From assembly GCF_023544465.1 (NCBI RefSeq), contig NZ_JALPVL010000019.1, positions 1 through 64,000 on the forward strand: a DNA stretch of 64,000 bases, in the 5' to 3' direction. This stretch comes from Paractinoplanes maris (GTDB lineage: Bacteria; Actinomycetota; Actinomycetes; Mycobacteriales; Micromonosporaceae). Positions 56,860 to 64,000 of this stretch are shown here, piece by piece. Positions within the stretch are counted from its first letter, which is position 1; every line of letters begins with the position of its first letter. The position numbers and the translations under genes were made by a program. The notes beneath the pieces are model-generated. The model ran no database searches and was not told the origin of the DNA. It saw only the letters and a program-made list of their open reading frames with translations.

Positions 56860-57630
56860 TCAGCGGGAGGTGCCCAGCGTCCAGGCGCGCACGCCGCCGA
56901 CGATGCCTGCCGTGTTGGGAACCACGACCACATCGTCGCCCATCCGGGCGAGCTGGGCAGGGGTGATCAGCCGAGAGTTGCCCCCGCCGAGATAGACCCG
57001 GTCCCACAGGAAGACCGGCCGCAGCCCTTCGACGACGTTGCGCACCCGGCGCGACCAGAGCGCGTCGCCGAGGCGCCGGCGCTCGTGCTCGCCGATGTAC
57101 GTGTCGTACGACATGCCCCAGCGCACCGGCGCCTGCGACATCTCGAGGTGCGGGGCGAGCGCGCCGCCGTCGAAGAGCGCGCAGCCCAGCCCCGTGCCGA
57201 GCGTCAGCACCAACTCGCATCCCGTGCCGGCGACCACCCCGGCCCCGTGCACCTCGGCGTCGTTGAGCACCAGCGTGGGGCAGCCGAACGCGTCCTCGAG
57301 CGCCGTCCGCGCGTCGAAGCCGAACCAGGCCTCCTGCAACTCCGGATCGATCTTGGTGCGGGGACCGCTGCGGGTGATGTAGTGCGGGGTGGCCACGACG
57401 ACGCCGTGCCGCAACATGCCCGGCATGCCCACGGTGACCCGGTCGTGGGCCGGCAGCCGCTCGCCGAGCTGCGTCAGCGTCTTCACGAACAGGTCGGGCG
57501 GCAACGGGTACGGGGTCGGGACGCGCAACGGCTGCGCTCGCATGGTCCCCGCCTCGTCGAGCACGGAACCCTTGATGCCGCCGCCGCCACAGTCGATCGT
57601 CAGGGTGAAAGCCACGCCGCCAGTTTGCAT
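56860..57630 (-). CDS. ROK-family kinase, polyphosphate-glucokinase-like
   Basis: 256 residues. Phosphate-1 motif LTIDCGGGGIKGSVLDEAG, sugar/phosphate-2 segments (VTVGMPGMLRHGVV; LNDAEVHGAGVVAGTGCELVLTLGTGLGCALFDGG), ending VYLGGGNSRLI. The short length and single fold agree with polyphosphate glucokinase, but the sugar-binding ExGH motif is not obvious, so a different substrate is possible. AGGAGG stands 9 nt before ATG 57630. First gene of a two-gene operon with the HAD phosphatase. Confidence 0.75.
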   Translation of the reverse strand: MQTGGVAFTLTIDCGGGGIKGSVLDEAGTMRAQPLRVPTPYPLPPDLFVKTLTQLGERLPAHDRVTVGMPGMLRHGVVVATPHYITRSGPRTKIDPELQEAWFGFDARTALEDAFGCPTLVLNDAEVHGAGVVAGTGCELVLTLGTGLGCALFDGGALAPHLEMSQAPVRWGMSYDTYIGEHERRRLGDALWSRRVRNVVEGLRPVFLWDRVYLGGGNSRLITPAQLARMGDDVVVVPNTAGIVGGVRAWTLGTSR

Positions 57631-57665
57631 GGAGTACACCTCCTCGCACAGCAATTGTGACCCGG

Positions 57666-57671
57666 TATCGT
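57666..57671 (+). promoter_or_regulatory. -10 element of the SpoU methyltransferase gene
   Basis: TATCGT ends 7 nt before GTG 57679, giving a leaderless start in the 48-bp gap to the divergent ROK gene. Confidence 0.4.
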
Positions 57672-57678
57672 CGCTGCG

Positions 57679-58479
57679 GTGTCCAGGGCCGTTCGAGTCA
57701 GCACCCGCAACGCCAGCTTCCAGCAGTGGGAGGCGTTGCTCACCAACCGCACCAAGCGGCACCGGACCGGCGAGTTCCTGGTCCACGGCGTCCGCCCGAT
57801 CTCGCTCGCCGTCGACCACGGCTGGGAGATCCGCGATCTGATCTACCCCGATCGGCAGTCCCTGTCGTCGTGGGCGCGCGACATCCTGGACCGCAGCGGC
57901 GCCCGCCCGGTGGCGATGTCGCCCGAGCTGGTCGCCGAGCTGGCCGACAAGGAATCGGCCGAGCTCATCGCGGTGGTCGGTCTGCCCACCGCGCCCGAGC
58001 TGCCCTCGTCGGGCGATCCGCACCTGCTGGTGGTGGTCTTCGACCGGCCGAGCGCCCCCGGCAACATCGGTACGCTGATCCGCTCGGCCGACGCGTTCGG
58101 CGCGGCCGCGATGGTCGTCACCGGGCACGCCGCCGACCCGTACGACCCGAAGTCCGTGCGGGCCAGCACGGGCTCGATCTTCGCCCTGCCGGTGATCCAG
58201 GCCGAGGGACCGGACGAGGTGCTGCGGTGGGCGTCGCGGACCGGCGTGCAGCTGGTCGGCACCGACGAGCACGGCGCGGTCGACGTCGCCGATCACGACC
58301 TGACCGGCCCGACCGCGCTGCTGATCGGCAACGAGGCGACCGGCCTGAGCGCGGCCTGGAAATTGGCGGCCGACGTGCTGGTCCGCATCCCGATCACCGG
58401 CGCGGCCAGCTCGCTGAACGCCGCCACGGCGGCCACGGTCGTGCTCTACGAGGTCAGCCGGCAGCGGTCCCGCGGCTGA
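57679..58479 (+). CDS. TrmH/SpoU-type RNA 2'-O-methyltransferase
   Basis: 266 residues. An N-terminal substrate-binding domain precedes a SPOUT knot with motif 1 RPSAPGNIGTLIRSADAFG, motif 2 LLIGNEATGLS and motif 3 VRIPITGAASSLNAATAATV. It methylates a ribose in tRNA or rRNA. Leaderless from GTG 57679. Its 3' end overlaps the convergent SDR by 26 bp. Confidence 0.9.
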   Translation: MSRAVRVSTRNASFQQWEALLTNRTKRHRTGEFLVHGVRPISLAVDHGWEIRDLIYPDRQSLSSWARDILDRSGARPVAMSPELVAELADKESAELIAVVGLPTAPELPSSGDPHLLVVVFDRPSAPGNIGTLIRSADAFGAAAMVVTGHAADPYDPKSVRASTGSIFALPVIQAEGPDEVLRWASRTGVQLVGTDEHGAVDVADHDLTGPTALLIGNEATGLSAAWKLAADVLVRIPITGAASSLNAATAATVVLYEVSRQRSRG

Positions 58480-59263
58480 CCTTCTCCCAGGCCCGCAGCT
58501 CCGTCTCGCGCTGCCGCAGGACGGCGGCGATCGCGTCCACCGCGTCGCCGCCGAGGGCCAGCCGCAGCGGCGCGTCCGGGCTGTGCACGGCCTCGACGAT
58601 CGCGGCGGCGGCTTTCGCGGGGTCGCCCGGCTGGGTGCCGTCCATGGTGTCGACCGCCGACCGGGTGGCCGAGGTCGAGACCGCATAGGCGTCGATGGTG
58701 CGGGAGCGGTGCATCCGGGGGCCGCCGAACTCGGTCCGGAAGGCCCCGGGCTGGATGATCAGGACCCGTACGCCGAACGGGGCGACCTCGGCCGCGAGCG
58801 CCTCGGAGACCGCCTCGAGCGCGAATTTGGACGCGCAGTAGGAGCCGAAGCCGGGCATCGTCACCTGGCCGCCCATCGAGCTGATCTGCACGATCGTGCC
58901 GCTCCCACGGGCGCGCAGGTGAGGTAGCGCCGCCTTGGTCACGGCGACCGCGCCGAAGAACATCACCTCCATGAGCGCCCGCAATTCGTCCATTGTGAAC
59001 TCCTCGACCGCACCGACGCTGCCGTGCCCGGCGTTGTTGACGACCACGTCGAGATGGCCCAGATCGCGGACGGCCTCGGCCACCACCCGGTCGACCTGCG
59101 GCCCGTCGGTGACGTCCAGCGCCGCCGTCCGGGTGGCGCCGAGCCCGGCCAGCGTCGCGGGCCGCCGGGCGGTCGCGACCACCTGGTCGCCCGCGGCCAG
59201 GGCAGCCTCGGCGATCGCCCGTCCGAAGCCCGCCGAACATCCTGTGATGAGCCAGTTCTTCAT
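58454..59263 (-). CDS. short-chain dehydrogenase/reductase beside a LysR regulator
   Basis: 269 residues: TGCSAGFG cofactor motif, NNAGHG, Ser in QISSMGG and YCASK. ARRPA after strand 2 suggests NADP. Diverges from the LysR gene by 70 bp, the classical target position for LysR-type control. Confidence 0.88.
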   Translation of the reverse strand: MKNWLITGCSAGFGRAIAEAALAAGDQVVATARRPATLAGLGATRTAALDVTDGPQVDRVVAEAVRDLGHLDVVVNNAGHGSVGAVEEFTMDELRALMEVMFFGAVAVTKAALPHLRARGSGTIVQISSMGGQVTMPGFGSYCASKFALEAVSEALAAEVAPFGVRVLIIQPGAFRTEFGGPRMHRSRTIDAYAVSTSATRSAVDTMDGTQPGDPAKAAAAIVEAVHSPDAPLRLALGGDAVDAIAAVLRQRETELRAWEKVSRGTAAG

Positions 59264-59319
59264 GCCCCCACCCTGGTCCGCGCGGTTGCGGCGGTCCAAC
59301 ATCGACTGCCTGCCACCGC

Positions 59320-59325
59320 TACAGT
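59320..59325 (+). promoter_or_regulatory. -10 element of the LysR gene
   Basis: TACAGT ends 8 nt before GTG 59334. Upstream, GTTG-N8-CAAC at about 59285-59300 is an interrupted inverted repeat and a candidate LysR site for the divergent SDR promoter. Confidence 0.4.
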
Positions 59326-59333
59326 CCTCAGCT

Positions 59334-60224
59334 GTGAGCCTGGAGCTACGCCATCTCCGCTACTTCGTCGCCGTGGCCGAGCAGTCGAGCTTCGGCCGGG
59401 CGGCGCAGCGGCTGCACGTCGCCCAGCAGTCCCTGTCGCAGCAGATCGCGGCTCTGGAACGGCTTCTCGGCGTCCGGCTCTTCGACCGCGACAGCCGGGG
59501 CACGAGGCTCACCGCGGCCGGGTCGGCCTTCCTGCCGTCCGCCCGCGAGATCCTGCACCGGGTCGAGGTCGCCGTTTCCGACGTACGCCGGGTGGCCGGC
59601 ACCCTCGACCTGGCCTTCCTCGAGTCGACCGCCAACTACATGCTCCCGCCGGTGGTCCGCGCCGTGCGGGAGCGCTTCCCCGACGCCGCGCTGACCACCC
59701 ACAACGTGTCGATCGCGGAGCTGGTGGCCGGGTTGCGCGACGGCCGGTACGACGCCGCGTTCACCCGTCCCCCGGGCGTGCCCGACCTGGCAACCCGGGT
59801 GCTGGTGACCGAGCCGGTCTGCGTGGCGATGCCGTCCGGGCACCCGCTGGCCGGCCGCGAGTCGGTGCGGCTGAGCGACCTGGCCGGCGAGAACTGGGTG
59901 CTCACCCCGCGCGACTCGTGGCCGCCCTGGCACGAGAAGTACGACCGCGACTTCGCCACCGCCGGATTCGAGCCCCGGGTGGTGCAGCGCGCCGCCGGCG
60001 TACCCAATCTGCTCGGTCTGGTCGCGGCCGGGATCGGCATCACCCGGCTGGCCCGGTCGGCCCGCAGCATCCGCGCCGGTGGGGTGGTCTTCGTGCCGCT
60101 GGAGGGCGAGCAGGCCGCGACTGTCGTGGCGTGGCGGCCCGGCCGCGAGAACCCGCTGCTCGCCGACCTGCTGGGCCTGACCGACGACCTGGCGCGGAAT
60201 CTCGACCTGACCGCCTGGGGCTGA
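59334..60224 (+). CDS. LysR-family transcriptional regulator
   Basis: 296 residues. N-terminal winged helix-turn-helix LRHLRYFVAVAEQSSFGRAAQRLHVAQQSLSQQIAALERLLGVRLFDRDSRGTRLTAAG, then a two-lobed ligand-binding domain (LAFLESTANYMLPPVVRAVRERFPD, VLVTEPVCVAMPSGHPLAG, GIGITRLARS). It probably controls the divergent SDR gene. GTG 59334 is chosen as the fold begins at once. Confidence 0.9.
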   Translation: MSLELRHLRYFVAVAEQSSFGRAAQRLHVAQQSLSQQIAALERLLGVRLFDRDSRGTRLTAAGSAFLPSAREILHRVEVAVSDVRRVAGTLDLAFLESTANYMLPPVVRAVRERFPDAALTTHNVSIAELVAGLRDGRYDAAFTRPPGVPDLATRVLVTEPVCVAMPSGHPLAGRESVRLSDLAGENWVLTPRDSWPPWHEKYDRDFATAGFEPRVVQRAAGVPNLLGLVAAGIGITRLARSARSIRAGGVVFVPLEGEQAATVVAWRPGRENPLLADLLGLTDDLARNLDLTAWG

Positions 60225-60266
60225 GGCCGGTCAGCTGCGGCCGCGGCGTGACCCCGGCCGCGTGTC

Positions 60267-61163
60267 TCAGAACCGGGCGAACGACCGGATCGGCATGCGG
60301 GGGCCGAATTTGGGGGCACCGAGGCCGCCGTGGGCCAGCAGGTCGCAGACCCGGCCGCGGTGGCCGCGGAACGGCTCCAGCAGCTCCAGCATCCGCTCGT
60401 CGGTGCCCCTGGCCTCGCCGGCCAGCGCCCACGCGACCGTGTTGGGGATGTGGAAGTCGCCCACGCTGACCGCGTCGGCATCGCCGTAGGCGACCCGGAC
60501 GACCTCGGCCGCGGTCCACACACCGATGCCGGGTAGGGCCATCAGCCGCTTCGTGGCCTCGGCGGAGTGGGCGCACCCCTCGAGCCGGGCCGCGACCACC
60601 GCCGCCCGTTGCAGCGCCTGGGTGCGGCGCTGCTCCATCCCGTACGGATGGAAGACCCAATAGGGGGTGGCCGCGATCACGGCGGGGTCGGGGGGAAGCA
60701 TCAGCTCGAGCGGTCCGGGAGCCGGCTCGCTGAGGTTCTGGCAGATCATCCGGTACGCCCGGTGGGCTTCCTTGCCGGTGACCTTCTGCTCCAGGACGGC
60801 GCGCAGCACGCTGCGGAAGACCAGGCCGGTCGACGGCATCCGGATGCCCTCGAAGGTGCGGGCCAGACGCTTGATCAACGCATGACCGGCCACCAGGTCG
60901 GCGAAGCCGGTGAGGTCGTCCCGCAGGCCCGCGATCGCGTCGGCCCGGTCGACGATCCACTGCTCACCCGCGCCGTAGCCGGTGGCGACCAGCTCCCGGC
61001 CACGTCGAGCCAGGTGCAGGGTGGCCGGGCCGTCGGGGGTGCGGGCCGCGAGCCAGAAGTCGTCACCGGTGAAGACGCCGCACGGGTCGTGGCGGGGAAC
61101 CAGCAGCGAGCGGACCGAGGCGCCGAACTGGTAGCGCTCCGGGGCGGTCAACGTGCGGGTCAC
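60267..61163 (-). CDS. DNA-3-methyladenine glycosylase-like HhH-GPD protein (AlkA type)
   Basis: 298 residues. An N-terminal beta-rich domain precedes the helical glycosylase fold with HhH ALPGIGVWTAAEVVRVAYGDADAVSVGDFHIPN; the Asp in VGDFH is the candidate catalytic residue. It removes alkylated bases from DNA. GTG 61163 is favoured because the AlkA-like N-terminus (TLTAPERYQFG) starts right after it; the frame extends upstream without similarity. Confidence 0.82.
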   Translation of the reverse strand: MTRTLTAPERYQFGASVRSLLVPRHDPCGVFTGDDFWLAARTPDGPATLHLARRGRELVATGYGAGEQWIVDRADAIAGLRDDLTGFADLVAGHALIKRLARTFEGIRMPSTGLVFRSVLRAVLEQKVTGKEAHRAYRMICQNLSEPAPGPLELMLPPDPAVIAATPYWVFHPYGMEQRRTQALQRAAVVAARLEGCAHSAEATKRLMALPGIGVWTAAEVVRVAYGDADAVSVGDFHIPNTVAWALAGEARGTDERMLELLEPFRGHRGRVCDLLAHGGLGAPKFGPRMPIRSFARF

Positions 61164-61219
61164 CGGCTCACTCTGCCACTTCGTCCGCCGATTGCCCACT
61201 GCCCGGAGCCGGAACAGGC

Positions 61220-61255
61220 CGATGGCCCTGACCGCGCTCCCGGTCAGGGCCATCG
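61220..61255. terminator. 15-bp perfect hairpin
   Basis: CGATGGCCCTGACCG (61220-61234) and CGGTCAGGGCCATCG (61241-61255) pair perfectly around 6 nt. The 271-bp gap 61164-61434 otherwise holds only the second hairpin. Probably ends transcripts from the exported-protein genes on the minus strand. Confidence 0.6.
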
Positions 61256-61361
61256 GAAGGGCTACCGGACACCCGAGTTGGTCCGGTTCGCCCGAGGAGC
61301 TGCCGCCCTGTCGTCCGTCAGGGGGAAGGACGACCACCCGGAGTCGATGGGGGGTCCCGTC

Positions 61362-61393
61362 CGGGACGGGGTCATGTCGGTGACCCTGTCCCG
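61362..61393. terminator. 13-bp hairpin with one wobble pair
   Basis: CGGGACGGGGTCA (61362-61374) and TGACCCTGTCCCG (61381-61393) pair with a single G-T, 42 bp past the stop of the repeat-rich exported protein gene. Confidence 0.55.
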
Positions 61394-61434
61394 TCCGGGT
61401 TCGCCTCCGGGTTACGAGCGGCGATGCTCCTGGA

Positions 61435-62700
61435 TCAGCGACGTCCGTTGCGAACAGAGATCTTGACCGAGTCGAAGGCCGGGATCTGGTTGGCCCGCAC
61501 CATCATCGGGATGCGGTGGGAGCCGTCACCGGCCCACGAGGCGCACTGCGCGGTGCCGGCGTTCGGCAGACCCGGGACCTGGATGTTGATCGAGTCGGGG
61601 GTCGCGCCACCGCGGCTGTCCTCGGTCGCCACGAAGAACGCGGGAACCGGGTCGGCCGCCGGGGCCTCGTTGGTGTTGGGCAGGATGCGGCAGGCGGTGT
61701 GGAAGTGACCGCGGACCAGGCCGTTGGCCAGGACCGAGCTCTCCACGTAGTAGCCACCGGCGCCGGCCGCGAGGAAGCGGTCACGGATCAGGTTGCGGGT
61801 GCTGATGGTCAGCGTGAACGGCTGGTTGACGCCCACCGAGCGCGGGGCCCGGGTGATCAGCAGCGTCGGGTTGGCGTTGGCCTCGCCGACCTCACCGAAC
61901 TCGGTCGAGACGCAGTGGCTGCCTTCCTGGAACCCGGTGTGCGGGGTCAGGTTGCTGGTGTCACAGCTGTTGGTCAGCACGCCCAGGCCGGCGCCGGGGG
62001 GCGGCGTGGTCTGCTCCTCGGACGGCTCGGGGTCGGGCTGGTTCTCGCCGCCGTTGCCCTGCTCACCATTGCCCTGCTCGCCGTTGCCCTGGCCCTGCTC
62101 GCCGTTGCCCTGGCCCTGCTCGCCATTGCCCTGCTCGCCGGTGCCGGCGGACGGGTCGGCGCCGTTGCCCTGCTCGCCGTTGCCCTGCTCGCCGTTGCCC
62201 TGCTCGCCGTTGCCCTGCTCGCCGTTGCCCTGGCCCTCTTCACCAGTGCCCTGGCCGTTGTCGCCCTGGCCCTCTTCGCCGGTGCCCGCGGACGGGTCGG
62301 CGGCCGGCGGCGTGGAAGCGGCCTCGGTCGGCGGGGTGGTCTCGTCGTCCTTGGTGTCGCCGACGTTGTTCATCACCCAGTTGCGGCAGCGCGTGCGCAG
62401 CGTCTGGGTCGACACCGTCTCGCCGGCGCCGTCGTCCGCGTGCTGAGTCACCTTGCCACCGTTGGTGGTGTAGGTGCCCTTGCGCGTCTCGGTGGACAGC
62501 TTGGCCCGCGCGGGAGCCTGGATGTCGTCGCACGCCGACAGCGCCTTGCGTTGAGTCCGGTCGGTGCTCGCGTTGGAGACCTGGGTGACGGTCACGATGC
62601 CGCCGAAGGCCACCAGCGTGGCAGCGACCGCGATGATGCGACGCTTGCCGGAGAACCAGTTGTTGCTCCTGGATACGCGCCGGTACTTGGACCTTCGCAT
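61435..62700 (-). CDS. exported protein with Gly/Gln/Glu/Asn repeats (pecanex-like protein 1 type)
   Basis: 421 residues. An N-terminal basic stretch and a hydrophobic helix (about 23-40, IIAVAATLVAFGGIVTVTQV) act as signal/anchor. Then an ~80-residue domain with two Cys, a low-complexity region (about residues 140-220) of GNGEQ/GEQGN repeats, and a C-terminal ~190-residue domain with four Cys (NSCDTSNLTP, GSHCVSTEF, HTACRIL, AQCASWAGDGSHRIPMM). From memory similar Actinoplanes proteins are called pecanex-like, but there is no link to animal Pecanex visible. First in a minus-strand group of exported proteins. Confidence 0.65.
   Translation of the reverse strand: MRRSKYRRVSRSNNWFSGKRRIIAVAATLVAFGGIVTVTQVSNASTDRTQRKALSACDDIQAPARAKLSTETRKGTYTTNGGKVTQHADDGAGETVSTQTLRTRCRNWVMNNVGDTKDDETTPPTEAASTPPAADPSAGTGEEGQGDNGQGTGEEGQGNGEQGNGEQGNGEQGNGEQGNGADPSAGTGEQGNGEQGQGNGEQGQGNGEQGNGEQGNGGENQPDPEPSEEQTTPPPGAGLGVLTNSCDTSNLTPHTGFQEGSHCVSTEFGEVGEANANPTLLITRAPRSVGVNQPFTLTISTRNLIRDRFLAAGAGGYYVESSVLANGLVRGHFHTACRILPNTNEAPAADPVPAFFVATEDSRGGATPDSINIQVPGLPNAGTAQCASWAGDGSHRIPMMVRANQIPAFDSVKISVRNGRR
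62050..62285 (-). repeat. degenerate GEQGN-coding tandem repeat
   Basis: Short units of about 15 bp (plus strand CCCTGCTCGCCGTTG and variants) repeat many times in-frame, encoding GNGEQ/GEQGN. Length variation by slippage would keep the reading frame. Confidence 0.75.
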
Positions 62701-62743
62701 GGGGGTGACACCTTTCTCTGACGCGACGGGACGCGGCTGGGGG

Positions 62744-63532
62744 CTACCGCGACCGGAAGATGCGCATGGACGTGATGACGCCGGCCACGAGCGCGGCGGC
62801 GAGAACGAGCAGGATCACGGTGGTGCTGACGCCCGGGATGCCGCCGTTGCTGCTGGCGGCCGCGAGCATCTGCCCGTCCACCGGAACCGGACCCTTGCCG
62901 GCGTTTGCGGGGGCGGGAGCTGTGGGAAGCTGCGCGTAGTCGACGATGTTGCTCGACTCCAGCAGCGTCATGTGCGTCATGACGAACTGGTTCGTCTCCT
63001 GGGCCAGCTTGCGCACCGAGTCGTTGCGCGTGGTGGCCCGGATGGTGGCGATGGCCGGGAAGATCTTGCCGTGAGCGGCGCGGAGACGGTCGATGAAGAT
63101 CTGGTCGAAGGTCGTCGCGTTCGCGTCCCTCATCTCCTGCAGCCAGAACTGCTGATCGCTGTTCGGCTTGGCCGGCAGGTCGATGCCCAGCTTCTTGGCC
63201 GTCGAGCGGTCGAGGTTGTCGAGCGTGACGTGCTGCTCGGCGATCGACTTGCCGATCTTGACGATGCGCGGGTCGTTCGACTTCTCCTGGGCCATGTTGC
63301 CGGCCGGGATCTCCCAGAGACCGGCCAGCCGGACCTTGATGACGAAGTCCTTGTCCGCGTCACTGAGCGCGCCCACACCCTTGTTGGGCAGACCGTTCGA
63401 CGACGGCACCGGCACCGGGGCACCGGGAGCCGCGTGAGCGGGGGCGACGGGCGCGACGAGGAAAGTCAGGAACGCCGCGGAAATGCCCACCAACCAACGC
63501 GTCGATCGGCGCGTAGAGGAAGCGGTAAGCAT
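62744..63532 (-). CDS. exported DUF4142 protein with C-terminal membrane anchor
   Basis: 262 residues. Signal peptide (about 1-34, cleavage after AHA). A DUF4142 domain (about 50-195) is all-helical, ferritin-like in plan, with LSDADKDFVIKVRLAGLWEIPAGNMAQEKS and HVTLDNLDRS blocks. A Gly/Ser-rich linker and a C-terminal helix (about 235-255) followed by RIFRSR anchor it to the membrane. Role unknown. Confidence 0.8.
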   Translation of the reverse strand: MLTASSTRRSTRWLVGISAAFLTFLVAPVAPAHAAPGAPVPVPSSNGLPNKGVGALSDADKDFVIKVRLAGLWEIPAGNMAQEKSNDPRIVKIGKSIAEQHVTLDNLDRSTAKKLGIDLPAKPNSDQQFWLQEMRDANATTFDQIFIDRLRAAHGKIFPAIATIRATTRNDSVRKLAQETNQFVMTHMTLLESSNIVDYAQLPTAPAPANAGKGPVPVDGQMLAAASSNGGIPGVSTTVILLVLAAALVAGVITSMRIFRSR

Positions 63533-63575
63533 TTGTTCTCAACCTCCGGATGGGGCGATTACGGGGACTGCGGGA

Positions 63576-64000
63576 TCAGTAGCTGTAGTCACTGCCGGTG
63601 CCGCCGGCGTCACCGGAATCGGCACCGGAATCGCCCGCGGAATCGTCGGCGGGCGGGGCGACCGGCTTGGACACCTTGGGCAGGCAGGTCAGGTTCTTGG
63701 CACCGTCGGGCTGAATCACGAACCAGGTGCCGTTGACGTTCTGGCCCTTCCAGTTACCGGGCTTCTTGTCACCGATGTAGGTGTAGAGCGGCCAGCCCTT
63801 GAGGGTCAGCTGCTTGCTGCCGTCGGCCCGGGTGACCGTGCCGACGAGCTTCGAGTCGACGCCCTTGAGGGTCGGCTTGCCGTCGTTGGTCAGCGAGGGC
63901 GGCCAGGTCTCGGCGCAGTCGCCGACGCAGTTCGACTTGGCCGGCTTGTTGCCGTCGTTGTCGAAGCGATAGAGGACGAAGCCCTCGTCGTTCGTCACGA
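63576..64000 (-). CDS. exported COG4315-type repeat protein (N-terminus cut by window edge)
   Basis: At least 141 residues, running off the right edge. Contains the motif GFVLYRFDNDGNKPAKSNC...GDCAETWPP and a second copy-like segment ending WPLYTYIGDKKPGNWKGQNVNGTWFVI, typical of the secreted-repeat family (PF03640-like). A Cys in NLTCLPK follows, then an acidic Asp/Ser/Gly-rich tail. Such proteins are usually lipoproteins at the cell surface. The true start lies beyond the window. Confidence 0.8.
   Translation of the reverse strand, partial: VTNDEGFVLYRFDNDGNKPAKSNCVGDCAETWPPSLTNDGKPTLKGVDSKLVGTVTRADGSKQLTLKGWPLYTYIGDKKPGNWKGQNVNGTWFVIQPDGAKNLTCLPKVSKPVAPPADDSAGDSGADSGDAGGTGSDYSY

Overview
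This is a GC-rich actinomycete chromosome segment. The codon bias, the TAnnnT -10 boxes lying 6-7 nt before start codons (leaderless mRNAs), an Lsr2 gene, F420-type and NHEJ-type enzymes, a CebR-type cellulose operator and the secreted protein set point to Micromonosporaceae, perhaps Actinoplanes-like. The family assignment is inference, not a database match. There is no rRNA, no CRISPR array and no complete mobile element. Two tRNA genes (Met and Trp) lie close together at 28.8-29.6 kb.

Layout. 0-11 kb: a cytoplasmic penicillin-acylase-like Ntn hydrolase, a secreted BNR propeller, an ABM-domain membrane protein, an integral-membrane alpha/beta hydrolase, an amylosucrase, a PAS-GGDEF diguanylate cyclase and a long acyl-CoA dehydrogenase. 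11-15 kb: an accessory patch with an unrecognised protein carrying two copies of an H-C-C-x2-C module behind a large inverted repeat, a stand-alone LigD-type polymerase, and a NACHT NTPase of lower GC content. 15-19 kb: an APH-type kinase, then a NitT/TauT-type permease and lipoprotein without an ATPase, divergent from an LLM flavin oxidoreductase. 19.6-22.6 kb: a histidine kinase/LuxR-type regulator pair divergent from a fatty-acid desaturase, an arrangement reminiscent of Bacillus DesKR. 22.6-31 kb: PoxB-like oxidase, an SDR, a divergent hydrolase/TetR pair, an ArsR-AHSA1-DUF6069 operon next to tRNA-Met, a VOC protein, tRNA-Trp with a possible gene remnant beside it, and a DUF6745-like protein.

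31-43 kb: a TAXI-TRAP transporter (fused permease plus lipoprotein), an intradiol-dioxygenase-fold protein lacking part of its iron site and translationally linked to an acyl-CoA synthetase, a GT39 membrane glycosyltransferase with an in-frame 36-bp tandem repeat, a second acyl-CoA synthetase, a zinc alcohol dehydrogenase and a ChoD-like GMC oxidase. This suggests lipid or aromatic acid catabolism. 43-50 kb: a flavin-binding split-barrel protein, a secreted GH12-CBM2 endoglucanase under a perfect CebR box, Lsr2, an SDR, and a PaoABC-like molybdenum hydroxylase operon without a Tat signal. 50-61 kb: an epimerase-like SDR, a cysteine-desulfurase-like PLP enzyme, a GGDEF-EAL protein, a methyltransferase, a ROK kinase/HAD phosphatase operon, a SpoU methyltransferase, an SDR/LysR pair and an AlkA-like glycosylase. 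61.4-64 kb: three consecutive exported proteins, the last cut by the window edge.

The most unusual signals are non-coding. Two copies, 28.6 kb apart, of an ~80-bp intergenic element start with a DnaA-box-like 9-mer and end in a G-rich stretch plus TAGGGATGG. A hairpin embeds both a stop codon and the next gene's Shine-Dalgarno sequence. Regulatory palindromes sit at the ArsR, TetR, two-component and cellulase promoters.
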